A stretch of DNA of 64,000 nt, from NCBI GenBank assembly GCA_965203365.1, contig OZ241878.1, positions 1,984,001 to 2,048,000 on the forward strand. Direction: 5' to 3'. Made by a program: the position numbers and the translations under genes. Below are positions 1 to 9,036 of the stretch, piece by piece. The DNA comes from VYFG01 sp965203365 (lineage in GTDB: Bacteria > Pseudomonadota > Gammaproteobacteria > Arenicellales > Poriferihabitantaceae). Under the pieces are notes generated by a model. The model was not told the origin of the DNA, did not search any database, and saw nothing but the letters and a program-made list of their open reading frames with translations. Numbering within the stretch: the first letter of the stretch is position 1; the number at the start of each line of letters is the position of its first letter.

Positions 1-487
1 CGCGGTCATCTTCCCGGTCGGGTGGACATCGCCGAGCGCCCGTTGATTGGGGAGGCCAAGGGCCGGATTGGGGACTGGGAGCTTGACCTGATCATTGGGG
101 TGAAGCACCGGGGGGCCTGGATTTCCTGGGGAGATTGGGCCTCGAAGTTCATGGGGCTGATCGGGGTGGAAGGGAAGACGGCGGCGGCCGTGACCGAGGC
201 CATTGTCCGGCGGATGGCCCCGATTCGGGACCGGGTGCACACGGGCACGGCGGACCATGGCCAAGAGTTCTCGGGGCTCCGGGAGATCGCGGCAGCCCTC
301 GGGGCTGACTTGGATTTTGCCACCCCGACCCACTCCGGGGAGCGGGGTCTGAACGAGCACACCACCAGCCTGGTGCGCCAGGATTTCCCGAAGGGAACGG
401 ACTTCCGTCAGGTGACGCTGGCCCAGGTTCGGGCGGTGGAAGAGCGGATCAACCGCCGACCCCGGAAGGTGCTGGGGTTTCGAACCA
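1..487 (+). pseudogene. IS30-family transposase, C-terminal fragment
   Basis: The frame is open from the window edge and encodes the DDE half of an IS30-type transposase. The first acidic residue is in GDWELD, the second in TADHGQEF and the last in ERGLNEH, followed by the PKGTDFRQVT and RPRKVLG signatures of the family. Similarity to the second copy at 45.5-46.5 kb stops near 487, so the last eight or so codons (EEVFTAAAPP in the other copy) are missing. The reading frame then runs into DNA that is the 3' end of ppsA on the opposite strand. The N-terminal helix-turn-helix half lies outside the window if it exists. It is a dead remnant, and its right terminal repeat is not present at the junction. 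Confidence 0.85.
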
Positions 488-495
488 CTGAAATA

Positions 496-2877
496 TTACC
501 GTTTTTCGGCGAGGTACAACCAAGTTTCCACCACCGTATCAGGATTCAGTGACACACTTTGAATCCCCTCTTCCATCAACCATCGGGCCAGTTCCGGATG
601 ATCCGACGGTCCCTGTCCGCAAATGCCAACGTATTTTCCTGCCCGGTTGCAGGCCCGAATCGCCATCGACAGCATGGCCTTGACCGCCTCATCGCGTTCA
701 TCGAACAGTTCCGCGATGGTCGCCGAGTCGCGATCCAGACCCAAGGTAAACTGCGTCAGGTCATTGGAGCCGATTGAAAACCCATCGAAGCGTTCCAGGA
801 AGCGATCCGCTAGCACCGCATTGGAAGGCAATTCGCACATCATGACAATACGAAGGCCGTTCTTGCCACGTTCCAGGCCCTGTTCCTTGAGCAGCGCCAG
901 AACCTGATCGGCTTCCCCCAAGGTACGGACGAACGGAATCATGATCTCCACATTGACCAGTCCCATCTCATCCCGCACCCGCCTGATCGCTTCGCATTCG
1001 AGTGCAAAGCAATCACGGAACGAGTCGGCGAGATACCGTGAAGCTCCCCGAAAACCCAGCATGGGATTTTCCTCTTCGGGTTCAAACAATCGCCCGCCCA
1101 ACAGGTTGGCATACTCGTTGGACTTGAAATCGGACAACCGGACAATCACCGGCTTGGGGCAGAAGGCTGCGCCCAACGAGCCGATCCCTTCGACCAGTTT
1201 CTCCACAAAATACCGCCTGGGGTTAGGATACCCCGCCATCCGGCGACTGATTTCCTGACGCAGTTCCTCCGACAGACTCTCGTGTTGCAACACGGCCTTG
1301 GGGTGAACGCCAATGGCATGGTTGATGATGAACTCCAAGCGGGCGAGGCCGACGCCGTGGTTGGGGATTTTCGAAAAGGCAAAGGCCCGTTCGGGATTGC
1401 CCACATTCATGGCGATCTTGAACCCGATTTCAGGCATACTGTCGAGGTCCGTCGTCAGCACCTCGAAATCCAGCCGCCCAGCATAGACCTGCCCGGTTTC
1501 CCCTTCTGCGCAGGATACCGTGACCTCGGCTCCATCACTCAGCACCCGAGTGGCATCTTCGCACCCCACGATAGCCGGGACACCCAGTTCTCGGGCGATG
1601 ATGGCAGCATGACAAGTGCGCCCTCCTCGATTGGTCAGAATGGCGGCGGCCCGTTTCATGATCGGCTCCCAGTCCGGGTCGGTCATGTCGGTCACCAACA
1701 CATCCCCCTCAGCGACCTTGTGCAGTTCATCCACACTCCCGACTTGCCGCACCTTGCCGCAGCCGATGCGTTGCCCTACACTGCGGCCAGTGACAAGCAC
1801 TTCGCCTCTTTCCTTGAGCCAGAACCGTTCCAGGGTCCGACCACGGTCACGACTGCGGACCGTCTCCGGACGGGCCTGGAGAATCATCAATTCCCCTGTC
1901 AGACCGTCCTTCCCCCATTCAATGTCCATGTGCCGACCGTAATGCTGGCCAATGGTCACCGCCAATCTGGCCAAGGCGGTAACCTCCTCGTCAGAAAGGG
2001 AGAATGCGAACTGCTGTGCCGGAGCTACATCGACGATCTCGACCGGCTTGTTGCCCCCGGTGGCCGAATAGATCATCTTGGTCCGCTTCGAGCCCCGATG
2101 GCGGCGCAAAATGGCTGGCCGACCCGCTGCCAAAGCGGGCTTGTAGACATGGAATTCGTCCGGATTCACGGAACCCTGGACCACACATTCGCCGAGTCCC
2201 CATGACGAAGTGATGAACACCGTGTCCTCAAAGCCCGACTCGGTATCCATGGTGAACATCACCCCACTGGCACCCAGATCACTGCGAACCATCCGCTGAA
2301 TGCCGGCTGACAGCGCCACATCCCCATGATCAAATCCCTGGTGGACGCGATAGGCGATGGCCCGATCATTGAACAGCGATGCATACAGCCTACGCACGCA
2401 TTCCAGCACACTGTCGATCCCGGTCACATTCAGAAAGGTTTCCTGCTGACCGGCAAATGAGGCTTCCGGCAAGTCCTCGGCGGTGGCGGAAGAACGCACC
2501 GCCACACTGCCACCCAGATGGGCATAGGCTTCTCGAATCGCCTGCTCCAATGCAGCCGGAAGGGGATGGTCCATCACCAGATGGCGGATGGTGGCACCGA
2601 CCTCCTGGAGCACCGTCACATTGTCGACATCCAGGGAATCGAGCATTCCGGCGATGTGGGCATCCAGACCCTGATATCCAATAAAAGTCCGGTAGGCATC
2701 GGCTGTCGTGGCAAATCCACCCGGCACCTGGACACCAGTCGAGGACAGGTGGGAGATCATTTCCCCCAAAGAGGCATTCTTGCCGCCGACCCTGGAGATG
2801 TCATTCATCCCCAGGTCTTCCAGCCAGACAATCCATGGACTCAATGACTGGCCAGCAGACATCACCATATCATCCAT
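496..2877 (-). CDS. ppsA: Phosphoenolpyruvate synthase
   Basis: 793 aa, the length of E. coli PpsA (792 aa), and similar along the whole chain. It converts pyruvate and ATP to PEP, AMP and phosphate in the cytoplasm for gluconeogenesis. Domains in order: an N-terminal ATP-grasp-like pyruvate/ATP-binding domain (about 1-340, with GGKNASLGEM and RSSATAEDLPEASFAGQQET), the swivelling phosphohistidine domain with the catalytic His in GGRTCHAAIIARELG near residue 425, and the C-terminal PEP-utilising TIM barrel with SIGSNDLTQ and GICGQGPSDH. The ATG at 2877 has no clear Shine-Dalgarno sequence, and in-frame ATGs three and five codons later are possible. PEP supply fits an organism that turns aromatic acids into pyruvate and oxaloacetate (lig operon, 27.7-35 kb). 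Its stop codon lies about 10 bp from the IS30 fragment. Confidence 0.97.
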   Translation of the reverse strand: MDDMVMSAGQSLSPWIVWLEDLGMNDISRVGGKNASLGEMISHLSSTGVQVPGGFATTADAYRTFIGYQGLDAHIAGMLDSLDVDNVTVLQEVGATIRHLVMDHPLPAALEQAIREAYAHLGGSVAVRSSATAEDLPEASFAGQQETFLNVTGIDSVLECVRRLYASLFNDRAIAYRVHQGFDHGDVALSAGIQRMVRSDLGASGVMFTMDTESGFEDTVFITSSWGLGECVVQGSVNPDEFHVYKPALAAGRPAILRRHRGSKRTKMIYSATGGNKPVEIVDVAPAQQFAFSLSDEEVTALARLAVTIGQHYGRHMDIEWGKDGLTGELMILQARPETVRSRDRGRTLERFWLKERGEVLVTGRSVGQRIGCGKVRQVGSVDELHKVAEGDVLVTDMTDPDWEPIMKRAAAILTNRGGRTCHAAIIARELGVPAIVGCEDATRVLSDGAEVTVSCAEGETGQVYAGRLDFEVLTTDLDSMPEIGFKIAMNVGNPERAFAFSKIPNHGVGLARLEFIINHAIGVHPKAVLQHESLSEELRQEISRRMAGYPNPRRYFVEKLVEGIGSLGAAFCPKPVIVRLSDFKSNEYANLLGGRLFEPEEENPMLGFRGASRYLADSFRDCFALECEAIRRVRDEMGLVNVEIMIPFVRTLGEADQVLALLKEQGLERGKNGLRIVMMCELPSNAVLADRFLERFDGFSIGSNDLTQFTLGLDRDSATIAELFDERDEAVKAMLSMAIRACNRAGKYVGICGQGPSDHPELARWLMEEGIQSVSLNPDTVVETWLYLAEKR

Positions 2878-3073
2878 AAGGAAGGGTCATGGTGACCCAT
2901 GGAAAAATCATTCATGCCGGTCGCTGTCGAAAAAACGATTGGGGTCACCGGGGAGGGCGGGGGCATTCTAACACCGACGCCCCGCCCATCGAAGCCGGAT
3001 TCACGATTCTGCCTCTCAGAAAAGAGGCGAGTGGCAGGATGATCCGGGAACCGCCGTTCGTCGAAATTGCGGA

Positions 3074-3442
3074 TCAAGTCTCACCACCTTCTGCTCCCCG
3101 ATAGGCGGTGACCCGAATCCGGCCATCCACCAAGCGCACCTCCCGCTGATTGATGATGGCCATTTTTTTCCAGAAGGCCTCGCAAAGGTCGAAATTGGCG
3201 GCAATCGCATTGCCCATCAGCAGGATCAGCAAATCCGCACATTCCGTGGCCAATTGATCCTGCGTCTTTCCCTTGGTGACACATTCCGCGATCTCGCCCA
3301 GTTCTTCTGTCATCAAAGCCAGCCGGTAGATCAGGTCCTCACCACCCCTTTCCCGAAAGCGGTGCTTGTCGTGAAAAGCCTGAACCGCCAACATCATTTC
3401 CGAGAAGGACCGTTGGTCACGGTGTTGTGTGGGTTCGTTCAT
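3074..3442 (-). CDS. MazG-like nucleotide pyrophosphohydrolase
   Basis: 122 aa with the compact all-alpha MazG/dUTPase-like fold signature: EELGEIAECV and, further on, ECADLLILLMGNAIA, which together supply the acidic metal ligands (E-E-x-x-E ... E-x-x-D). Members hydrolyse non-canonical or excess NTPs/dNTPs to the monophosphate. The ATG overlaps the glyS stop by four bases (ATGA), so it is translationally coupled as the last gene of glyQ-glyS-mazG-like. The exact substrate cannot be read from sequence. It is about half the length of two-domain E. coli MazG, so the mazG symbol is not assigned. Confidence 0.8.
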   Translation of the reverse strand: MNEPTQHRDQRSFSEMMLAVQAFHDKHRFRERGGEDLIYRLALMTEELGEIAECVTKGKTQDQLATECADLLILLMGNAIAANFDLCEAFWKKMAIINQREVRLVDGRIRVTAYRGAEGGET

Positions 3443-5571
3443 TCCACCCGAACCAGCGAGATATCCGCGACCACCAGGAACAGTCGCCGGATTCGACCCA
3501 ACAAGGCCAGACGGTTGTTCCGGATGAGCGGATCATGATCCATCACCATGACCTGATCAAAAAACCGGTCGATGGGTTTTTTCAGATTGGTCAGGACCAT
3601 CAGACCTCGGCCATAACGTCCTTTGGCAAAATGGTGGCTGGCTTGTGTGCCGATCTTATCGAGCTTCTTCGCCAGCACCTTTTCCGCTTTTTCCCGGAAC
3701 CAGGTCGCATCCGGAATGCAGTCTTCACCGATTTCCTGCTTGGTCAGCAAGTTCGCTATCCGTTTGTTGGCCGATACCAGGGACCGTGCCGCTTCGGGCT
3801 GTCCCGTCAGAAAATCCTGGAGCGCCGTGAGTCGCCAATGAAAGTCCAGTGGACTGCACGGCTTGACCGCTGCCACGGCAGTGATCGTCAGGACATCATA
3901 TCCCAGTGTCTGATAATAAACCCGCAGTCGATCAGTGAGAAAGCTGAAGGCCTGTTGTGCCGTGGCGTCCGAGGTATCCAGATGGTCTCCCTGATCGATG
4001 AATTGTCCGACAGCTTGCCGGAACAACCGGTATAGATCAAGATCATGACGCTTTTCAATCAGGATTCGCAGGATGCCCAGTGCCGCCCGCCTCAGGGCAT
4101 AGGGATCCCGGTCTCCGGTGGGTATTTCACCACAGGCAAACAGTCCGGCGATGCTGTCAATGCGGTCGGCTAGGGCCAGACAACGGGAAACACGGCCCTG
4201 CGGCAGTTCATCGCCAGCAAATCGGGGCTGGTAGTGGGACCGTATCGCCATACATACGGCTCGATTCTCGCCGTGACGGTCCGCATAGTAGCTGCCCACG
4301 ACCCCTTGCAACTCTGGAAACTCACCCACCAAACCAGTCAGCAGGTCGGTCTTGCACAGCCTGCCGGCACGATCAACCTGTGCTGCATCGGCCCCCATCT
4401 GCCGGGCGAGCTCACCTGCCAGAGTGCGGATCCGATCCACCTTGGCCCCAATGGAACCCAGCTTGGCGTGGTACAGCACCTGGTGCAGCGCTTCCAGATG
4501 ATGTTCCGGGGGCTGTAACAAGTCATTGCGCCAGAAAAATTCCGCATCGGCCAGTCGCGCCCGCAACACCCGCTCGTTTCCACAGCGAACTCTTTTCGGG
4601 GCCCGACTGGGCAGGTTGCTCACGGCGATGAAGTCCGGCATCAGCCGTCCCTTCGCGTCCACCAGATGAAAATACTTCTGATGATCCCGCATGGAAGCAA
4701 TCAGGACCTCCGGGGGAACCCGGAGGAATCGACGATCAAACTTCCCATGCAAGGCTTGGGGCCATTCGACCAAACCAGTCACTTCGGCCAGCAACGCCGG
4801 GCTGATGACCGCGTTGCCCCCATTTCGCCGCGCGAGTCGATTCACCTGACGCTCAATCAATCTTTGCCGTTCCAGATAATCGACCATGACACATCCTTCC
4901 TTTTTCAGGGTATCGACGTAGCGGTCCGCCGACCTGATGCGGACCGTATTCCTGCGGGCCAGGAAACGATGCCCGTATGTCCCGGAACCGGCTTGCAGTC
5001 CCAGTGCCGTCACCTTGAGCGATTCACTGCCGTACATGGCCAACAGCCAATGGACCGGTCGGACAAATTCCTGCGGGTGATTCCCCCAGCGCATCCGTCT
5101 GTCAATGGGCAAATCCCGCAGGGCCTTCTCCAGCGCCTGCTCCACCAAATCCCGAATACACTGTCCCACCACCTGTCTTCGATAGACCAACCAAGCCCCC
5201 GTGCCCAAGTCCTGCTGATCCAGTTTGTCCACCGCCACACCACAGGATCTGGCGAAGCCCAAGGCGGCCGAGGTGGGCTGGCCTTTCGCATCGAAGGCTG
5301 CTTGGATGGGGGGTCCTCGACGTTCCTCCATCCGGTCGGACTGATGGGGTTTGACCCTCCCCACCCAGACGGCCAGCCGGCGTGGTGTGGCATACCAGCG
5401 ATAGGCTTCCGTATCTTCCTGCACGACACCGGCTTCCAGCAACGACTCGTACACGGACGTCGCAAAACTTTCCGCCAATCCCCGCAGGGATTTGGGTGGC
5501 AGCTCCTCGGTGCCCAGTTCCAGCAACAGGTTGCGTGGGCGTCCGACGGTTCCTCGTCGTCTGGCTGCCAT
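3439..5571 (-). CDS. glyS: Glycyl-tRNA synthetase beta subunit
   Basis: 710 aa (E. coli GlyS is 689). It is the tRNA-binding subunit of the bacterial alpha2-beta2 glycyl-tRNA synthetase. The family-defining N-terminus LLLELGTEELPP is at residues 15-26, and the ATPRRLAV element follows near residue 60. The C-terminal part, with DALTGLVGEFPELQG-like and DPYALRR elements, belongs to the HD-like and anticodon-binding regions. The start ATG overlaps the glyQ stop by one base (TGATG), which is consistent with the coupled 1:1 synthesis needed for the heterotetramer. The downstream MazG-like gene overlaps its stop. Confidence 0.97.
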   Translation of the reverse strand: MAARRRGTVGRPRNLLLELGTEELPPKSLRGLAESFATSVYESLLEAGVVQEDTEAYRWYATPRRLAVWVGRVKPHQSDRMEERRGPPIQAAFDAKGQPTSAALGFARSCGVAVDKLDQQDLGTGAWLVYRRQVVGQCIRDLVEQALEKALRDLPIDRRMRWGNHPQEFVRPVHWLLAMYGSESLKVTALGLQAGSGTYGHRFLARRNTVRIRSADRYVDTLKKEGCVMVDYLERQRLIERQVNRLARRNGGNAVISPALLAEVTGLVEWPQALHGKFDRRFLRVPPEVLIASMRDHQKYFHLVDAKGRLMPDFIAVSNLPSRAPKRVRCGNERVLRARLADAEFFWRNDLLQPPEHHLEALHQVLYHAKLGSIGAKVDRIRTLAGELARQMGADAAQVDRAGRLCKTDLLTGLVGEFPELQGVVGSYYADRHGENRAVCMAIRSHYQPRFAGDELPQGRVSRCLALADRIDSIAGLFACGEIPTGDRDPYALRRAALGILRILIEKRHDLDLYRLFRQAVGQFIDQGDHLDTSDATAQQAFSFLTDRLRVYYQTLGYDVLTITAVAAVKPCSPLDFHWRLTALQDFLTGQPEAARSLVSANKRIANLLTKQEIGEDCIPDATWFREKAEKVLAKKLDKIGTQASHHFAKGRYGRGLMVLTNLKKPIDRFFDQVMVMDHDPLIRNNRLALLGRIRRLFLVVADISLVRVE

Positions 5572-6479
5572 CAGGACTGCCTCCGTTTCCGTCGGGGGGC
5601 GGGCTTCCCACGGGGAAAGCCCAAGGTCTCGCGACGGTCGTAATAACTGCGGGCGACGCCACGGGCCAAGGTCCGCACGCGACCAATGAACCTGGCTCTC
5701 TCGGTGACCCCGATGGCCTGACGGGCATCCAGCAGATTGAAGCTGTGGGATGCCTTCAAGACCTGCTCATACGCGGGAAGCGGTAGTTTTTCTTCGAGCA
5801 GCTGCTGGCACATGCGTTCGGCCTCATGAAACTGCTGCAGCAGAAATTCCACATTGGCATGCACGAAGTTATAGGCCGACTGCTCCACTTCATTCTGGAA
5901 ATAGATGTCATGATAGGTATATCGACCGGCGGGCCCATCACTCCAGACCAAGTCAAAAATACTGTCCACCCCCTGCAGGTACATCGCCAGTCGTTCCAGA
6001 CCGTAGGTGATTTCACCGGTCACCGGTCGGCAATCAAGCCCCCCCACCTGCTGGAAGTAGGTAAACTGGCTGACCTCCATGCCATTCAACCAAATCTCCC
6101 AGCCCAAGCCCCAGGCCCCCAGCGTAGGTGATTCCCAATCGTCTTCCACAAAGCGGACATCGTCTTTGTGGAAATCGAATCCCAATTCGCGCAGGGAACC
6201 AAGATACAGATCCTGGAATAGATCCGGTGAGGGCTTGAGGACGACCTGATACTGAAAATAGTGTTGCAGCCGGTTGGGGTTATTTCCATACCGACCGTCG
6301 GTGGGACGACGAGACGGCTGCACATAGGCGGCGTGGAAGGGCTCCGGTCCCACGGCGGCCAGGAAAGTGGCTGGGTGGAATGTGCCAGCACCCACTTCCA
6401 TATCGTAGGGCTGCAGAATCATGCATCCCTGTCGGGCCCAGTAATTTTGTAGCCTCAGTATCAGATCTTGGAAAGTCAA
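5571..6479 (-). CDS. glyQ: Glycyl-tRNA synthetase alpha subunit
   Basis: 302 aa, the catalytic subunit that activates glycine. It carries the class II core from the N-terminus: TFQDLILRLQNYWARQGC, then DMEVGAGTFHP, YVQPSRRPTDGRYG and GWEIWLNGMEV. The start used here is a TTG (complement of 6477-6479). The frame stays open upstream (RPDF-P before it), and E. coli GlyQ has a few more residues before the TFQ motif, so initiation slightly upstream is possible. A copy of this very 5' end lies at about 8271-8300, next to the groEL terminator, which shows that glyQ once followed groEL directly. Confidence 0.95.
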   Translation of the reverse strand: MTFQDLILRLQNYWARQGCMILQPYDMEVGAGTFHPATFLAAVGPEPFHAAYVQPSRRPTDGRYGNNPNRLQHYFQYQVVLKPSPDLFQDLYLGSLRELGFDFHKDDVRFVEDDWESPTLGAWGLGWEIWLNGMEVSQFTYFQQVGGLDCRPVTGEITYGLERLAMYLQGVDSIFDLVWSDGPAGRYTYHDIYFQNEVEQSAYNFVHANVEFLLQQFHEAERMCQQLLEEKLPLPAYEQVLKASHSFNLLDARQAIGVTERARFIGRVRTLARGVARSYYDRRETLGFPRGKPAPRRKRRQS

Positions 6480-7118
6480 TGGAAAATCGGGTCTGGAACC
6501 TGGAAAACCTGTCGCTGCACAGGTTGTGTTTCCACCGCCTCATCACCGACGACCGGATTCTACCAGTTTGAACGTTGATTGGAACATGGAACCAGCGAGG
6601 TGGCCGCCCGCCCTCCTCACTTTGGAATCGGACCCGGGAATGTTCGTCCGGGGATAACAAAAGCCCCGCCGAGACGGGGATTTCGGGATGCTGGACGGAC
6701 GATCCAGATTACAATCATGTCGCCCATACCACCACCCATGACAGGCATCGGAGGAGCCGGCTTTTTTTCCGGGATTTCCACCCCCATCGCCTCCATGGTG
6801 ATCAGAAGGCCTGCAATATCGTCATCTCCGGCATTGGAAACGATCTGGTGCAGAGGTTCTTCCAAAGACCGCAGCACGATACGAACCCCTATGTCCTGAT
6901 CCGGGTTGTCGCCCGAACCCGCCTTGACGGCATCGACACAACGAACCAGTCGTTACCCCCGCCAGGGACGACTCCTTCTTCGGCCGGCGCCCGGGTGGTG
7001 TGCAGGGCATCTTCGACACACGCCTTCTTTTCCTTCATTTCCACTTCGGTCGACGCCCCGGTCTTCATGACGGTTACCCCCGGCCAACTTGGCCACCCGC
7101 TCCTGCATTTTTTCGCGG
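6459..7118. repeat. Duplicated groEL-3'/glyQ-5' segment, copy A
   Basis: This stretch repeats the DNA at 8271-9036: the glyQ start region, the intergenic spacer, the groEL terminator hairpin (here damaged, about 6658-6685) and the groEL 3' coding end. Two features separate the copies by eye. Copy A has lost about 135-140 bp that correspond to roughly 8592-8728, and it carries many point changes and small indels. The similarity ends abruptly at about 7118 (copy B 9036). Confidence 0.88.
6709..7118 (-). pseudogene. groL: Truncated groEL 3' end
   Basis: Degenerate copy of the last third of the adjacent groEL. Recognisable pieces on the minus strand include the Gly/Met-rich tail (GGGMG-type), EEPLHQIVSNAGDD, VEDALHTTRA and VVPGG, but they lie in different frames, so the copy cannot make protein. 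One internal deletion of about 135-140 bp is visible against the intact gene. It is the groEL part of repeat copy A and ends where that repeat ends. Confidence 0.88.
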
Positions 7119-7446
7119 CCAGAAGTTCAACCCCCAGCGTGACGTGGCCCCGTAGCGGATTGCGTAGACGGCTGGACGCGAGGCACAAGGCGATGATGAT
7201 CGCATAGACAAAACCAAAAGCACCTGCCAAGCGGCCTGCACTTATCCGACCACTTCAGGGAACAGGACCCAGGTCTATTTGTCCGATTAATGAGGGGCGA
7301 GGTGTTTTCGCTGAGAACATGAAAAAACACGGACTCAGCAAAGGGCATCAGCGACCTCAGGTATTTCGATGATGCGGTAAACAGGTCGGTGATGAACGCA
7401 GCTACGGCAACTGCGACCGCCGGAGCCTAAAAAAAGCTATACCGCA
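7119..7446. other. Gene-free spacer
   Basis: No open frame with family similarity was seen on either strand. The stretch begins at the sharp end of repeat copy A and runs to the stop codon of the solute-binding protein gene, so it probably arrived with that gene. No RNA gene or clear terminator was recognised. Confidence 0.4.
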
Positions 7447-8196
7447 TCAGTTTGTACTCCAGTACTTACCGATCAGAGCGTCCAGCGTTCCGTCTTCTTT
7501 GATGGCCGCCAGTCCTTCGTCGATTGCGTCAACGGTTGCATCGCCTTCTTGAAAGACAATGCCCAGCGGATTGGGCTGCAGGCCCGTGATCCCGACGGTC
7601 AGTTCGCCCACGAACTCCTGCTCATATGCGGCGGCAGAGGTGCCATCAATGATGACGCCCTGCACATCCGCGTTCTGCAGTGCCACAATGGCGGCAGAGA
7701 AATTGTCGTAGAGGCTGACATTTTCGCGCCCGACCAGTTCTTCGGCCAGTTGCGCGTTGGTGGTGCCGGTTTGGGCCGCCAGTCTCTGGTCACCAGCCTT
7801 GAAGTCATCCAATGTCATGTCGGCAGTGTCGACCTGCAGCAGGATCGCCTGGCTGACCACAATATACGGCTCGGAAAAATCCATGGTCTCTTCGCGTTCT
7901 GGCGTGATCGATACGCCCGAGATCACCAAATCGAACTCCCCCTGCCGAAGCGCGGCAAAGATACCATCCCAGGCTGTGTTGACGAAGTCAGGGACGCAAT
8001 TGACCTTTTCACAGATCGCATTCATCACATCCACATCAAAGCCCACGATCTGGCCCGTTGTTTCATCGACGGTTTCCATCGGCGGGTAAGTGGCGTCCGT
8101 TCCAATCTTGAGCACACGTCCTTCCAGGTCGGCCGCAAAGGCCGCAGGCGCGGTCATCGCGGCCAGCATTGCGGCGGCAAGCAGTTTCCTGAACAT
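7447..8196 (-). CDS. Polar amino-acid ABC transporter substrate-binding protein
   Basis: 249 aa, periplasmic. A classic Sec signal peptide (MFRKLLAAAMLAAMTAPAAFAA) precedes a type II SBP_bac_3 domain: LKIGTDATYPPME, then GFDVDVMNAIC, LVISGVSITPEREETMDFSEPY and a C-terminal LDALIGKYW. The start at 8196 is preferred because a strong AAGGAGA lies about 7-8 bases upstream and the signal peptide begins there. The frame is open 54 codons further upstream, but those codons are copied glyQ/groEL spacer. No permease or ATPase gene is nearby, so it is an orphan receptor. By eye its residue usage recalls alphaproteobacterial (Rhodobacter-type) homologues. Transfer from such a source is an inference. Confidence 0.92.
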   Translation of the reverse strand: MFRKLLAAAMLAAMTAPAAFAADLEGRVLKIGTDATYPPMETVDETTGQIVGFDVDVMNAICEKVNCVPDFVNTAWDGIFAALRQGEFDLVISGVSITPEREETMDFSEPYIVVSQAILLQVDTADMTLDDFKAGDQRLAAQTGTTNAQLAEELVGRENVSLYDNFSAAIVALQNADVQGVIIDGTSAAAYEQEFVGELTVGITGLQPNPLGIVFQEGDATVDAIDEGLAAIKEDGTLDALIGKYWSTN

Positions 8197-8270
8197 ATCC
8201 GGGTTCTCCTTTGTTGTTCTGTTGAGTTGCGTCGCTTCCGGTGCCCAGGGTGTCAGGTTGCCACTCAATA

Positions 8271-9036
8271 ATATCAGGCCTTGGAAAGTCAATGGAAAAT
8301 CGGGTCTGGAGCCTGGAAACCCTGTCTCTGCACACAGTTTGAACGTTGATTGGGACACGACGGAACCAGCGCGGTGACCACCCCGCCCTCCTCACTTTGA
8401 ATCGGACCCTGGAATGTTCGTCCGGTGGATAACAAAAGCCCCGCCGAGGCGGGGCTTTCGGGATGCTGGACGGACGATCCAGATTACATCATGCCGCCCA
8501 TACCACCACCCATGTCAGGCATCGGAGGAGCCGGCTTTTCTTCCGGGATCTCCGCCACCATCGCCTCCGTGGTGATCAGAAGACCTGCAATGGATGATGC
8601 ATTCTGCAGGGCGGCCCGAGCCACCTTGGTCGGGTCCAGAATACCCATTTCCAACATGTCACCGTACTCACCGGTAGTGGCATTGTACCCATAGGCACCC
8701 TTTTCCTTGGCCACGGCATTCAAGACCACAGAAGCGTCATCTCCGGCATTGGAAACGATCTGGCGCAGAGGTTCTTCCAAAGACCGCAGCACGATACGAA
8801 CCCCCATGTCTTGATCCGGGTTGTCGCCCGAAACCGCCTTGACGGAATCGACACAACGAACCAGTGCGGTACCACCGCCAGGGACGACTCCTTCTTCGAC
8901 CGCCGCCCGGGTGGCATGCAGGGCATCTTCGACCCGCGCCTTCTTTTCCTTCATTTCCACTTCGGTTGCCGCCCCGACCTTGATGACGGCTACCCCGCCG
9001 GCCAGCTTGGCCACCCGCTCCTGCATCTTTTCGCGG
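8271..9036. repeat. Duplicated groEL-3'/glyQ-5' segment, copy B
   Basis: Partner of the 6459-7118 repeat. From right to left it holds the intact groEL 3' coding end, the groEL terminator, the spacer and a short stub of the glyQ 5' end (codons for F-P-L-T-F-Q) that is cut off about ten codons in. The solute-binding protein gene begins just beyond the stub. Confidence 0.88.
8435..8458 (-). terminator. groEL rho-independent terminator
   Basis: An 11-bp GC-rich stem (AAAGCCCCGCC pairing with GGCGGGGCTTT) with a tight loop. In the minus-strand direction it is followed by TTTTGTT, about 25 bases past the groEL stop. A damaged copy lies at about 6658-6685. Confidence 0.85.

Noticed and set aside
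1282..2205. Plus-strand open frame of about 300 codons inside ppsA
   Set aside because: It is antisense to a fully conserved PpsA and shows no family motifs; long antisense frames are common at this GC content.
2955..2987. GGGCGGGG/CCCCGCCC inverted repeat between ppsA and the MazG-like gene as a terminator
   Set aside because: The loop is 17 bases and no T-run follows on either strand.
4666..5643. Plus-strand frame of about 325 codons opposite glyS/glyQ
   Set aside because: Antisense to two well-conserved synthetase genes; its product has no recognisable motifs.
8197..8358. N-terminal extension of the solute-binding protein
   Set aside because: These 54 codons lie in copied glyQ/groEL spacer, and a strong ribosome site and signal peptide begin at 8196.
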